From contig NC_068938.1 of the NCBI RefSeq assembly GCF_016801865.2, positions 9,015,020 through 9,079,019 of the forward strand: a stretch of DNA of 64,000 nt. Direction: 5' to 3'. Numbering within the stretch: the stretch's first letter is position 1; every line of letters starts with the position of its first letter. Below the pieces are notes generated by a model. That model searched no databases, was not told the origin of the DNA, and saw nothing but the letters and a program-made list of their open reading frames with translations. The translations under genes were made by a program, and so were the position numbers. Below, piece after piece: positions 11,096 through 22,646 of the stretch. This stretch comes from Culex pipiens pallens. Lineage: Eukaryota > Arthropoda > Insecta > Diptera > Culicidae.

Positions 11096-14088
11096 TGCTT
11101 TGAATTTTTTGCATAGCGTAAGTTGTTGTCAGCTCACAGTGAATCGCCTGCCTGAGTGAATCGCAAATCAATCGATCAGAGTGAGAGGGAGAGCATTAGA
11201 ATGAGTATTCAGTAACGATTTATGTGCTAGTGACAAACGGTAGGAATTCAGATCAGATTTGCATCGCGTCCAACTTTTACTCACGAGTAAATGAGAGGGG
11301 TTATAAGTAATCAGGACAACAGGTTCACCGAAGTTGATGCCTTGATTAGAAATTCCGTTGCACCAAAGAACTTCCATGATTGGAATTTTAAGAACATAAA
11401 ACATCCTACCAAACATGAATTTTGTTGATTTGAATACAAATGTTTTTAAGATACTAAGATTTCTCTATCAAAATTGTGATTCTTTATACACCTTCCCGAT
11501 ACATCAACCCCCCTGCCTGTCGGATATTTTCCGACTCTTTGTGTCGAAATGCCATGTCCTGCCGTCAGTCACATGCCATTTTCATCCCGATCCCGAGTTC
11601 GTGCAAAAGAAGTTTTTCATGTCGTTCGACGACGACGACGACGAGGAGCACGATCTTTTTATCCTGTCCCTTCAAACTGCTGCTACTCGCTGCCACGACC
11701 CAGAGATGTGTTTTGTCATGCCAGCCGTTCGATGGTGGAATAATACACTGCCCTGTCCTGTCCTCCGCGTTGAAGGAAAGTGTCTGACACTCATCAGAGG
11801 CGCAAGCGTGACGACAACGCGACCAAAGAAATGAATATGTCTTGATTTTCCAAACCGTTGCCGGTTGAAGTGTGACAACCGTCAGGGGAATTTGTGACAC
11901 CTGGATTTGGTGGGGGAATGTTACAAGGTGAAATTCATTTGAGACTAAATGTTTCGAGGGAGTTCAATCAGTTTCTACCATCGCTCGTTGATTGATCCTT
12001 CCAATCATCTAATTTTAATGTTTTGAAGCGCTATAAAAATAATGATTTTAAATTCCAACCGTCTATTCAATCTGCGCTCGTCTAATTTGACCGTTTTATC
12101 TCTCTCTCTCGCAGCGATCCTTCAATCCCGGTTGCCCCAACTGTCCGGACTCCCTGTAAGCCACTCTCGGTCTTTTAGTGGCTATTGATTTACATAAAAT
12201 TGATTTCGATTAAATTACCACGTCGCATCATGCCAACCGGGGAGCCTTTTCACTGTCCATCGAAAAGGTCTTTATGAGGACTAAAACACATCAAAACCAG
12301 CTCTCGATTTGCCGGCAGAACCTGCGCGAGGGTCTGTCGATTCATCGATCCCTTTGGTCCGGCGTGTCTAGCAAAGAGACAGACAACACACATCTTGTGG
12401 GCCTGCCAACCTGCTGCTTACTGCCACCACCGGCATCCCTTCTGGTCACCTCGAGCGAAGAAGGAATTCTCCAGGAAACTCCAAAACTATAAATTGAGCC
12501 CGAAATATGAATAATCAATTTTTATAAAATCAAGAGCTAAAAAAACAAATTTAAAAATAAATACTTGAATTTTTGAAGCAAAAATTATCACAGCATCAGA
12601 CAGTTTTCCCATCATTTTCCGTTCTGTGGTAGTGTTTTATGCAAATCGAGATAATGAATGGAAAATTTGTAAATTTGTACAATTTTGACTTTATATTTCA
12701 AATAAGTACATGAAATACAATACATGAATTTGAGAAAACTTTTAATGTACGTTTCTAAACCTTATATGAAGAACACAAATAGTTTACAATTTATTGTGTA
12801 AGCTTTTCATTATTAAACTTTTATATTTTGATGTAATAACTTATTTTTTGCCCCATGGTTTTGTCAAAATTTTAAAGGGGACGCGAAAAAAAAATTAAAA
12901 TTAATCGACTAAATTTAAATCGAAAATGTTGAAAAAAAAATATTTTTTTGTTTATAAAAAATGCATCGAGTTAATATTAAAATGACTTAAAAATTAAAGC
13001 TGTAACGCTTAGCAAATCTTTTTTTTAATTGCTCTGAAATCTAAAATATCAAAATCTACAAGTCATTACATTTTGTATGTAAGTTTACCTCTTTTCATGT
13101 CATTATTTTATTAAATTTAAAAAAAAAGTGAATTGTTTAATTTAAGAAGTTATATCAGGGGACTAGCAAAAATTACGTAAAACCAAATTTAAGGTAGTTT
13201 AAGACCACATATCCCTCCCTCAATTCTATTCTATCTTTTCCTACATTCTCCTAATCAAATTTGTCAAAATTGCCAAAATCGTAGAACAATCTCAAAAACC
13301 GTATTTGTAAATAAATATTCAAATAATTAAATTACAAATACTCTTAATGCCTTAAAATTATCCCCTAAATCCTGACTAAAACTTTTTAACACAATTTACC
13401 TTTTTCTTAGTCCGTAAAGTTTTTAGCTAATCCAGTTTTAATTTCACAGTTAGTGAAAACACTTTAACTGGAACTGAAATTGGTAAATATAAATCATCCT
13501 GAAAGATACTAGAGACATACTTTCAGCTGGGTGCTCTTTTGTCCCAAGTTGAAGGTCAGTAAATGAAGTTTATCAGATCTGTTAGTATAATTTGTAATAA
13601 AATGTATTTAAAATGTAGTATTACTAATAAGTATTTTTCATTAGAAACCTAACTTATCAATTTTCTTTTGTTTACGTGGCGAGCTAAAATTGGTTCAGCC
13701 TTTCCGTAAAATCAGATTTTTGTAAAAAAAAATGTAATTTTCGCTAAAATTGACAAAAAAAAACATTTTTGGAATATTCTATTTTGGATAAGAACACCCT
13801 CTTATTTGGATATTAACTATGTTGGATTGACGTAGAATCGCCGGTTATTACTCAAAGAATGGCTCTAATGTACGGGCGGTTTGGAAACCCTTGATTTTTC
13901 ATTTATCAGGAAATTCAAGAAAAAAATAAAATTATTGCGCAATTTTTTCATAAAAATATGTATGTAAGCAAAATATCAATGAATTTATTTTTCTCTAGTT
14001 CCTCAAGCCTTTTCCGATCTGTGTTCCCAAAATTCAAAATTTGTTAAAAAGCCTCTAAAAAATTTCAATGCAATTTTTTTTCGGAATA
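11096..14088. other. Gene-free stretch
   Basis: No gene, RNA or confident mobile element. 11470-11900 and 12060-12490 are GC-richer and contain a CGA trinucleotide run near 11630; they could be conserved non-coding DNA, but nothing here proves it. 12500-14088 is very AT-rich. Confidence 0.35.
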
Positions 14089-15199
14089 CAGTCATGCCTC
14101 GGTTTTGCACGCCTCGGTTTTGCACTGCCCCGGTTTTGCACCGTTCAGCTGCCTCGGTTAAGCACGGCCCAGTGCTTTACTGAAGCACAGAGCTTATGGG
14201 ATTTTGGCTATATGGGAGACATTGGCTATAATTCTATGAATATTCATGCAAACATCAAAAATTATAGTGTTTTGGAATCGGGATGATATCAGCTATCCAT
14301 TAAAATTATAATTTCATGAAAATTTTCACAAAAATACGTATTTTTCCTGTATTTTGAAAATGCATATTTTTTCTCTAAAGAAACCAAAAATATATTGATA
14401 TTGCAATATGGGTATCAAATGATCAGGGTTTTTCTCATACATTTTGGATGTAACAATAACATTTTTAGAAAATACTCAAAACTTTCACAAAACTACGTAT
14501 TTTCGAAAAAAATACTCAAAATTTCAATTTTTACAATATGGGTATCAAACGATCGAGATTTTTTCATACATTTCGAATGTTATAGCAACATTTTTAGAAA
14601 ATACTGAAAATTATCACAAAACTACGTATTTTCGAAAAAATACTCAAAATTTTAATTTTTACAATATGGGTATCAAACGATCGGGATTTTTTCATACATT
14701 TCGAATGTATTAACAACATTTTTAGAAAATACTCAAAATTTTCACAAAACTACGAATTTTTGAAAAAAAGTACTCAAAATTTCCGTTTTTACAATATGGG
14801 TATCAAACGATCTTGATTTTTTCATACAATTCGAATTTAATAACAGCATTTTTTTTAAATACTCATAATTTTCACAAAACTACGTATTTTCAAAAAAAAA
14901 TACTAAAAATTTCAATATTTACAATATGGGTATCAAACGATCGGGATTTTTTCATACATTTCGAATAAAATAACAACATTTTTAGAAAATACTCAAAATT
15001 TTCACAAAACTACGTATTTTCAAAAAAAAAATACTCGAAATTTCAATATTTGCAATATGGGTATCAAACAATCGGGATTTTTTCATACATTTAGAAAGTA
15101 AAAAAATTAAAATACTCAAAGTTTTCACAAAACTACATATTTTTGGAAAAAATACTCAAAATTTCCGGTTTTCACAAGAGGTATCAAATGTTCGGGATT

Positions 15200-17784
15200 T
15201 TGCCTTCCTCACTGAGGTAAGGCTATAATCCTGCTCTAAAAATGAACTTTTTATTAAAAGCTCGAAGACCCACCTTCATGTATACATATCGACTCAGAAT
15301 CGAAAACTGAACAAATGTCTGTGTGTGTGTATGTGTGTGTGTATGTGTGTGTGTATGTGTGTGTGTATGTGTGTGTGTATGTATGTATGTGACCAAAATT
15401 CTCACTGAGTTTTCTCAGCACTGGCTGAACCGATTTTGACCAAACCAGTTGCATTCGACTTGGTTTAGGGTCCCATACATCGCTATTGAATTGTTTGAAG
15501 TTTCGATAACTAGTTCAAAAGTTATGTATAAAAATGTGTTTTCACATATATCCGGATCTCATTTATATGCATGTAAAAGATGTCCGGATCCATCATCCGA
15601 CCCATCGTTGGATAGGTAATCGAGAGACCTTTCCAATGAGTCCACAACATTGACGATCTGGCAACCCTGTCTCGAGTTATGACCACTTAAGTGATATTTA
15701 TGAACTTTTTTGAAGCCGGATCTCACTTAAATGTATGTAAACGATGTCCGGATCCATCATCCGACCCATCGTTGGATAGGTAATCAAGAGACCTTTCCAA
15801 TGAGTCCACAACATTGAAGATCTTGCAACCCTGTCTCGAGTTATGACCACTTAAGTGATATTTATGTACTTTTATGAAGCCGGATCTCACTTAAATGTAT
15901 GTAAACGATGTCCGGATCCACCATCCGACCCAGCGTTGGATAGGTAATCGAGAGACCTTTCCAACGAGTCCACAAAATTGACGATCTGGCAACCCTGTCT
16001 CGAGTTATGACTACTTAAGTGATATTTATGTACTTTTCTGAAGCCGGATCTCACTTAAATGTATGTAAACGATGTCCGGATCCATCATCCGACCCATCGT
16101 TGGATAGGTAATCGAGAGACCTTTCCAATGAGTCCACAACATTAAAAATCTGGCAACCCTGTCTCGAGTTAAGACTACTTAAGTGATATTTATGTACTTT
16201 TATGAAGCCGGATCTCACTTAAATGTATGTAAACGATGTCCGGATCCATCATCTAACCCATCGTTGGATAGGTAATCGAGAGACCTTTCCAATGAGTCCA
16301 CAACATTGACGATCTGGCAACCCTGTCTCGAGTTATGACTACTTAAGTGATATTTATGTACTTTTTTGAAGCCGGATCTCATTTAAATGTATGTAAACGA
16401 TGTACGGATCCATCATCCAAACCATCGTTGGATAGGTAATCGAGAGACCTTTCCAATGAGTCCACAACATTGACGATCTGGCAACCCTGTCTCGAGTAAT
16501 GACTACTTAAGTGATATTTATGTACTTTTTTGAAGCCGGATCTCATTTAAATGTATGTAAACGATGTCCGGATCCATCATCCAACCCATCGTTGGATAGG
16601 TAATCGAGAGACATTTCCAACGAGTCCACAACATTAAAAATCTGGCAACCCTGTCTCGAGTTATGACTACTTAAGTGATATTTATGTACTTTTTTGAAGC
16701 CGGATCTCACTTAAATGTATGTAAACGATGTCCGGATCCATCATCCGACCCATCCTTGGATAGGTAATCGAGAGACCTTTCCAATGAGTCCACAAAATTG
16801 ACGATCTGGCAACCCTGTCTCGAGTTATGACTACTTAAGTGATATTTATGTACTTTTTTGAAGCCGGATCTCATTTAAATGTATGTAAACGATGTCCGGA
16901 TCCATCATCCAAACCATCGTTGGATAGGTAATCGAGAGACCTTTCCAATGAGTCCACAACATTGACGATCTGGCAACCCTGTCTCGAGTTATGACTACTT
17001 AAGTGATATTTATGTACTTTTCTGAAGCCGGATCTCATTTAAATGTATGTAAACGATGTCCGGATCCATCATCCAACCCATCGTTGGATAGGTAATCGAG
17101 AGACCTTTTTAACGAGTCCACAATATTAAAAATCTGGCAACCCTGTCTCGAGTTATGACTGCTTAAGTGATATTTATGTACTTTTATGAAGCCGGATCTC
17201 ACTTAAATGTATGTAAACGATGTCCGGATCCATCATCCGACCCATCGTTGGATAGGTAATCGAGAGACCTTTCCAATGAGTGCACAACATTGATGATCTG
17301 GCAACCCTGTCTCGAGTTATGACTACTTAAGTGATATTTATGTACTTTTTTGAAGCCGGATCTCATTTAAATGTATGTAAACGATGTCCGGATCCATCAT
17401 CCAACCCATCGTTGGATAGGTAATCGAGAGACATTTCCAACGAGTCCACAACATTAAAAATCTGGCAACCCTGTCTCGAGTTATGACTACTTAAGTGATA
17501 TTTATGTACTTTTATGAAGCCGGATCTCACTTAAATGTATGTAAACGATGTCCGGATCCATCATTCGACCCATCGTTGGTTAGATAATCAAGAGACCTTT
17601 CCAACAAGACCACAACATAGAAGATCTGGCAACCCTGTCTCGAGTTATGACCACTTAAGTTATATCTGTGTACTTATTTTTCTGGATCTAAAAAAATAGC
17701 TGAAATATGTGTCTCAATCACTCATATTACCCATTGTTGGTAAAAAGTGAGGAAGGCATCAACCACGTAGGTGGATTAAGGTAG
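15200..17784 (+). mobile_element. HINE-like element copy A (13 central repeats)
   Basis: The left end is a near-palindrome, CCTTCCTCACTGAGGTAAGG. It is followed by a (TGTGTGTGTA)n microsatellite at 15318-15390, then 13 tandem 164-bp units (15551-17682), then GTGAGGAAGGC (the inverted partner of the left-end GCCTTCCTCAC), a hairpin CCACGTAGGTGG and TTAAGGTAG followed by a T-run. Sub-terminal inverted repeat, microsatellite, central tandem repeats and 3' hairpin are the defining parts of Helentron-derived non-autonomous elements such as DINE-1. The assignment is by structure; no Rep/helicase gene is present. Confidence 0.65.
15551..17682 (+). repeat. 13 tandem units of 164 bp (copy A)
   Basis: The marker GCCGGATCTCA recurs at 15715, 15879, 16043, 16207, 16371, 16535, 16699, 16863, 17027, 17191, 17355 and 17519: every interval is exactly 164 bp. 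Units differ by scattered substitutions (for example GTTGACGATC versus GTTAAAAATC variants) but hardly by indels. Unit 1 is more diverged and the last decays into the right end. Confidence 0.95.
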
Positions 17785-18971
17785 TTTTTTTATACATTTC
17801 AAAAGTTTTAACACAAATTTGTGAAAATATCCAAATTTTCACAAAACTACGTTTTAAAAAAAACACCCCAAATTTCAGTTTTTTACAATATGAGTATAAC
17901 ATGGTTGAGAATTTTTCATTAATTGTTTCTTTGTATCGTCAACGGAAATTTTAAGTATTTTTTCGAAAATACGTAGTTTTGTGAAATTTTTTAGTATTTT
18001 CTAAAAATGTTGTTATTACATTCGAAATGTATGAAAAATCCCGATTGTTTGATACCCACATTGTAAAACCGGAAATTTTGAGTACTTTTTTTCAAAAATT
18101 CGTAGTTTTGTGAAAATTTTGAGTATTTTCTAAAAATGTTGTTATTACATTCGAAACGTATGAAAAAATCCCGATCGTTTGATACCCACTATTGCAAACA
18201 TCGAAATTTTGAGTATTTTTTCGAAAATACGTAGTTTTGTGAAAATTTTGAGTATTTTCTAAAAATGTTGTTATCACATTCGAAATGTATGAAAAAATCC
18301 GGATCGTTTGATACCCATATTGTAAAAATTGAAGTTTGAGTATTTTTTTTTTAAATACGTAGTTTTGTGAAAATTTTGAGTATTTTCTAAAAATGTTGTT
18401 ATTACATTTGAAATGTATGAAAAAATTCCGATCGTTTGATACCCATATTGTAAAAATGGAAATTTTGAGTATTTTTTCGAAAATCCGTAGTTTTGTGAAA
18501 ATTTTCAGTATTTTCTAAAATTGTTGTTATTACATTCGAAATGTATGAAAAAATTCCGATCGAAAAAATTGAAATTTTGAGTATTTTTTCGAAAATACGT
18601 AGTTTTGTGAAAATTTTGAGTATTTTCTAAAAATGTTATTGTTACATCCAAAATGTATGAAAAAACCCTGATCATTTGATACCCATATTGCAATTACAAT
18701 ATATTGTTGGTTTCTTTAGGAAAAAAATATGCATTTTCGAAATACAGGAAAAATACGTATTTTTGTGAAAACTTTCATGAAATAATAATTTTAATGGATA
18801 GCTGACATCATCCCGATTCCAAAACACTATAATTTTTGATGTTTGCATGATTTTTCGTACGATTAAAGCCAATGTCTCCCATATAGCCAAAATCCCATAA
18901 GCTCTGTGCCTCGGTTATGCACGCCTCGGTTTTGCATCCCCCATATGCGGTGCTAAACCGAGGCACGTCTG

Positions 18972-20480
18972 TATATATTTTTGCCCTACGAATTTTTAGG
19001 GAAATTTAAAAAGGAGGAGTGGGGCAAAAGCTTTAAATAAAATTGCAATAGAACAGCTGTTACATAACAAATGTTCTTACAATATATTTTGATATCTTAG
19101 ATTGATTTCGGATATATAACAGATACAGATCAGCTAAATTAGTGCATCAATTTCCCAATTTGAAGCTTTTCAGTGCTTTAAAAACTGCTGTCCCTTTTCA
19201 GAATACAAATTGTAAAATCTTGAAATTTCCCAGAGAATCGCTCCCCGGAGATGATGACGACGATAATGATGATGCTGATGAACCACAAAAACGTCTCTGG
19301 GCATCTCGGCTGTGGCGGTCAACCCGGGGTCTGGCCAGGGCACCACCGACCGTTGATATCAGACAGCTCGACCTGCTACTGTTTTGCAGTTTTGCTCGTC
19401 CAAAGATCTGCTCCAGGGTTGGAGGGTTGGAGTAAATGGGGGGAAGCTGTTTAGTGCCAGGCTGAGGAAAAATGCATAAACGCGACGCGCCGGCAAAATG
19501 AAGTCGAAACGTGAGGCGCGAGACGTGGACAGATTATGAATTTAAATGTGACAAGAGCCACTTGTGTTACGCCTCAACGTGAGGAAGGGTGCGGTCAGTT
19601 TAAGATGGTGACTTGGGAGCTTGGGGCAAGAACTGTCGATACTAGGATGAGTTTTTTGTGTAGTTGTTTGAAATTAACCGGAGAAAATGATACAATTCTT
19701 TAAAAAGTACATTCAAGTGAACATTTAATGATGGCTTTTATTTCTCTAAATAGAGAAACAGAAAAAAAGGCCTTCATAAAATTAATAGAATTTAACTACC
19801 TTTTTGCAACATAAAACACCAAAAAGCATCACCTGCACCAATGTCCACCGTACATTTACCTGCCCTCACATAACGTGATCATCTCGACAGTTTCATAACT
19901 GCCAAACTGCAATTCGTTGTTGTTTCCAGTAACACGCATGCAACCAGACAACCAGCACCAGCAGGTGGCATTGGCAGTAAGTTGAAATAAAAATCGTTCC
20001 CATTTCGACTGCCAGGGTTGTGCACCTTTTTCGTTTTCACTTTTATTATTTGAAAAAAAAACTGCAAGAGAGGAATTTTTTGGTTGAGTGGGCCATCCAT
20101 AAATGATGTAGTCTGCCTATTTATTTTTTTCTAACGTGATGGACGTCAATTTAGTGCAAGCAAATCGACTTCATTTTCGGATGTTCTTAGAGTTACGTAG
20201 TGCCTAAGAAGAACCCCAAGTGGCACTCAGTCAGCGAAAATTGCCGGTATTTTGCCTAAATTGCGAAAACGTGCTTTGCGCACAAGCGCGCACTTAATTC
20301 TGCGCGTCCGACTTGCAAATGGGTCGGAACTTGGATATGCGTGATCGCTGGAATTCGGTGGCCGAACGTCGATGAACACAAAGAACCCCCCAGGGGACGG
20401 GGACCATTGGCAGCTGATAAATTCTGGTTCGGCCGATGGAGAATGATTTGAGCGGTCGCCAAGTTATTTAGGTGGATTCA
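18972..20480. other. Gene-free stretch
   Basis: No gene recognised. 19240-19640 and 20200-20480 are GC-richer and unique-looking; a GAT/GAC trinucleotide run occurs at 19250-19280. Confidence 0.35.
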
Positions 20481-20600
20481 CAACTCGACATTTTTGAAGT
20501 TGATGTCAGTAAACGCTTCAGTTTTGGGTCTCCTGACCACGATCCAATCCACAGGATTGAATTTTAGTGAGTTCCGTGCCAATAGATAAAACTGTAAATT
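20481..20600. mobile_element. MITE family M1, truncated copy
   Basis: Begins CAACTCGACATTTTTGAAG and follows the left half of the 8932-9209 element (GATGTCAGTAAACG, then GAATTTTAGTGAGTTCC) before the match fades. The opposite terminus is missing. Confidence 0.65.
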
Positions 20601-22098
20601 TCGGGTATAAATTGAAATCGGTTATAATATTGAGATAGGGTCATACACATTTTCAATAATTTGTATGACCAAATTTCACACCTGCTATCGAAACTTCTAA
20701 TGATAGAACAAAAACATCAAACAAGAGGAGTGAAGGTTTTCTTTGAACAGAAGATTCGCCACTTGGCGCTCCTCCACCGTCTACTAAACCTAAACATCTA
20801 ACGCAAGTTCACCGCTCATACCTTGCGGTCCCGCATATCAAACTCAAACGCGTGACGGTAATTAAAAGCTTCATAATTACAACTTAATTTTTACAATCTT
20901 TTGTTAATAGGCACTCTCGCACTCCCCTTTGCTGCCTAAACCCCCTCAAATCCCCTACCACCTCCCGCTCAGACGCCAAGAATTCGCTTAATTTCACCTT
21001 ATCACGGCAGATTTTGTCGTTTTTTCAGCACTCCTCCAGTCCGGATCCGGTTTTAGCAACAGCCACAGCCGGCCCAAAGGAAGCCGGGGTTCAATGCATT
21101 CCATATCGCCTACAAACAACTGAGCATAATAATAAAAACACTCGGCGCGCAAAAAAAACTGGTTGAAATTAATGCTGGACTCAGCAGAAAGCCCCGGTCG
21201 TTGTCTTAAGAACCCACTAAACGGCCTCCGACTTGGCGAAAAACGGCAGCCAGCCGGGCCGCGCGGCAGCTTTCCTCGGGGCGCATTTGCGAAAACATGC
21301 TAATAACACGTTTTTCGCCGAGAGAAGCTTGCGGATTTCGAACCAGAACTTTCAAAATCCTTACCCTTTTTTATCCTGTTGAAGATTAGGGTGTCATAAA
21401 ATCATTTAAAAAAATCTGTTATTAAAAACATAAAATTTAAAAAAAACCGTTTCGAAAATAAACATTAATTCAAATAAATAAAGTCAAACTTGGAAAGATA
21501 AAAGTCACCCTATGCATCACTATTTATACGGCACATCTCCAGCAGGAACAAATTCCAACCTCTTTGGCCCAAAAAAATCAACCAACAAAAAAACAGACCA
21601 AACCTAATAATATGTGTTCGTAACGAAAAGCTGCTCCGTCTTGAACGTCGTGATTTCGGTTTTCCAATGTAGCACCTTGGCCCCCCGAAGAAAAACAAAA
21701 CAAATCAATATCACGTTTGGGCAAATATCCATCCACAAAGTGGGCAACACGTGCTACGGACTGCGAAGAAGCACTTATGGGTGATATTTAAATCCGTTTT
21801 TTTGGCCGCGAGGAGTGGTGCCAGCGATTTCCGAGGAAAATTGCTGGATCGGTTGCGTTTTTTAAGGGGTGGTTGAAGTCTGGCTTTACTTTTGGGAGAT
21901 GAAATAGAAAATTTCGATAGCTAAAGAATAAATTACAATACTTGTGACAGAAAATCTATAAATTTTCACTGACTTAAACCTTCTCTGCACTAAATTGATG
22001 TTTAAATTTAAATTTAAAAAAAACTGTATGATTTTATTTTTTCTATAAATCAAACAAAAAATATTTAAGTGATATGTTTTGCAAAAGAATAATAAAAA
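20601..22098. other. Gene-free stretch
   Basis: Mixed composition, GC-rich around 21000-21340, AT-rich elsewhere. No gene, RNA or repeat could be supported. Confidence 0.35.
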
Positions 22099-22646
22099 CT
22101 AACTTAATCCACCTATGTGGTTGGAGCCTTCCTCACTCGTTACCAACAGTGGGTGATATGGTGGGGTTGGACACAAATTTCATCTATTTTTTAGATCCGA
22201 AATAAAAATGTACATAAATATCACTAAAATGGACATATCTTGAGACAGGGTTGCCAAATCTTCAATGTTTTGGACTCGTTGGAAAGGTTTTTCGATAACC
22301 TAACCAACGATGGGTTGGATGATGGATCCGGACATGGTTTTCATGCATATAAGTGAGATCCGGATATATGCGAAACACGCATTTTTATATATAACTTTTG
22401 AACTACTTATCTAAACTTCAAACACGAAACTTCAAGTCGAATGCAACTGGTTCGATCAAAATCGGTTCAGCCAGTACTGAGAAAACTTGGCAAGAATTTT
22501 GACACATATATACATACACACACACACACACACACACAGACATTTGTTCAGTTTTAGATTCTGAGCTGATGAACATAGGTCTACGAGCTGTTTTTCAAAA
22601 GTTCATTTTTTGAGCAGGATTATAGCCTTACCTCAGTGAGGAAGGC
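22099..22646 (-). mobile_element. HINE-like element copy B (single central repeat)
   Basis: Reverse-oriented copy. It starts with the hairpin end (CTAACTTAATCCACC...TGTGG) and ends with CCTTACCTCAGTGAGGAAGG next to AAAA. It holds a short CA microsatellite (22510-22540) and just one diverged 164-bp unit (about 22200-22360). This is probably the basic unexpanded form. Confidence 0.7.

Larger units (their letters stand above)
14089..18971. mobile_element. Pogo/Tigger-like foldback element, 4.9 kb with nested insert
   Basis: The ends are inverted repeats starting CAGTCATGCCTCGG (left) and CAGACGTGCCTCGG (right, complement), flanked by TA (14087-14088, 18972-18973). Subterminal copies of CCTCGGTTTTGCAC repeat in tandem, a pattern known from Tigger/pogo ends. 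Each long arm contains a tandem array of a roughly 130-bp unit carrying CAATATGGGTATCAAA: about six units on the left (14404-15195) and a matching inverted set on the right (17790-18720). There is no transposase. A 2.6-kb element with 164-bp repeats has inserted between the arms (15200-17784). Confidence 0.75.

Noticed and set aside
15310..15390. Cys/Val/Met or Thr/His repeat peptides
   Set aside because: Translation of a TG/TA microsatellite within the HINE-like element.
15551..17682. CRISPR array, because of regular direct repeats
   Set aside because: Units are 164 bp of continuous repeat with no unique spacers, in insect nuclear DNA.
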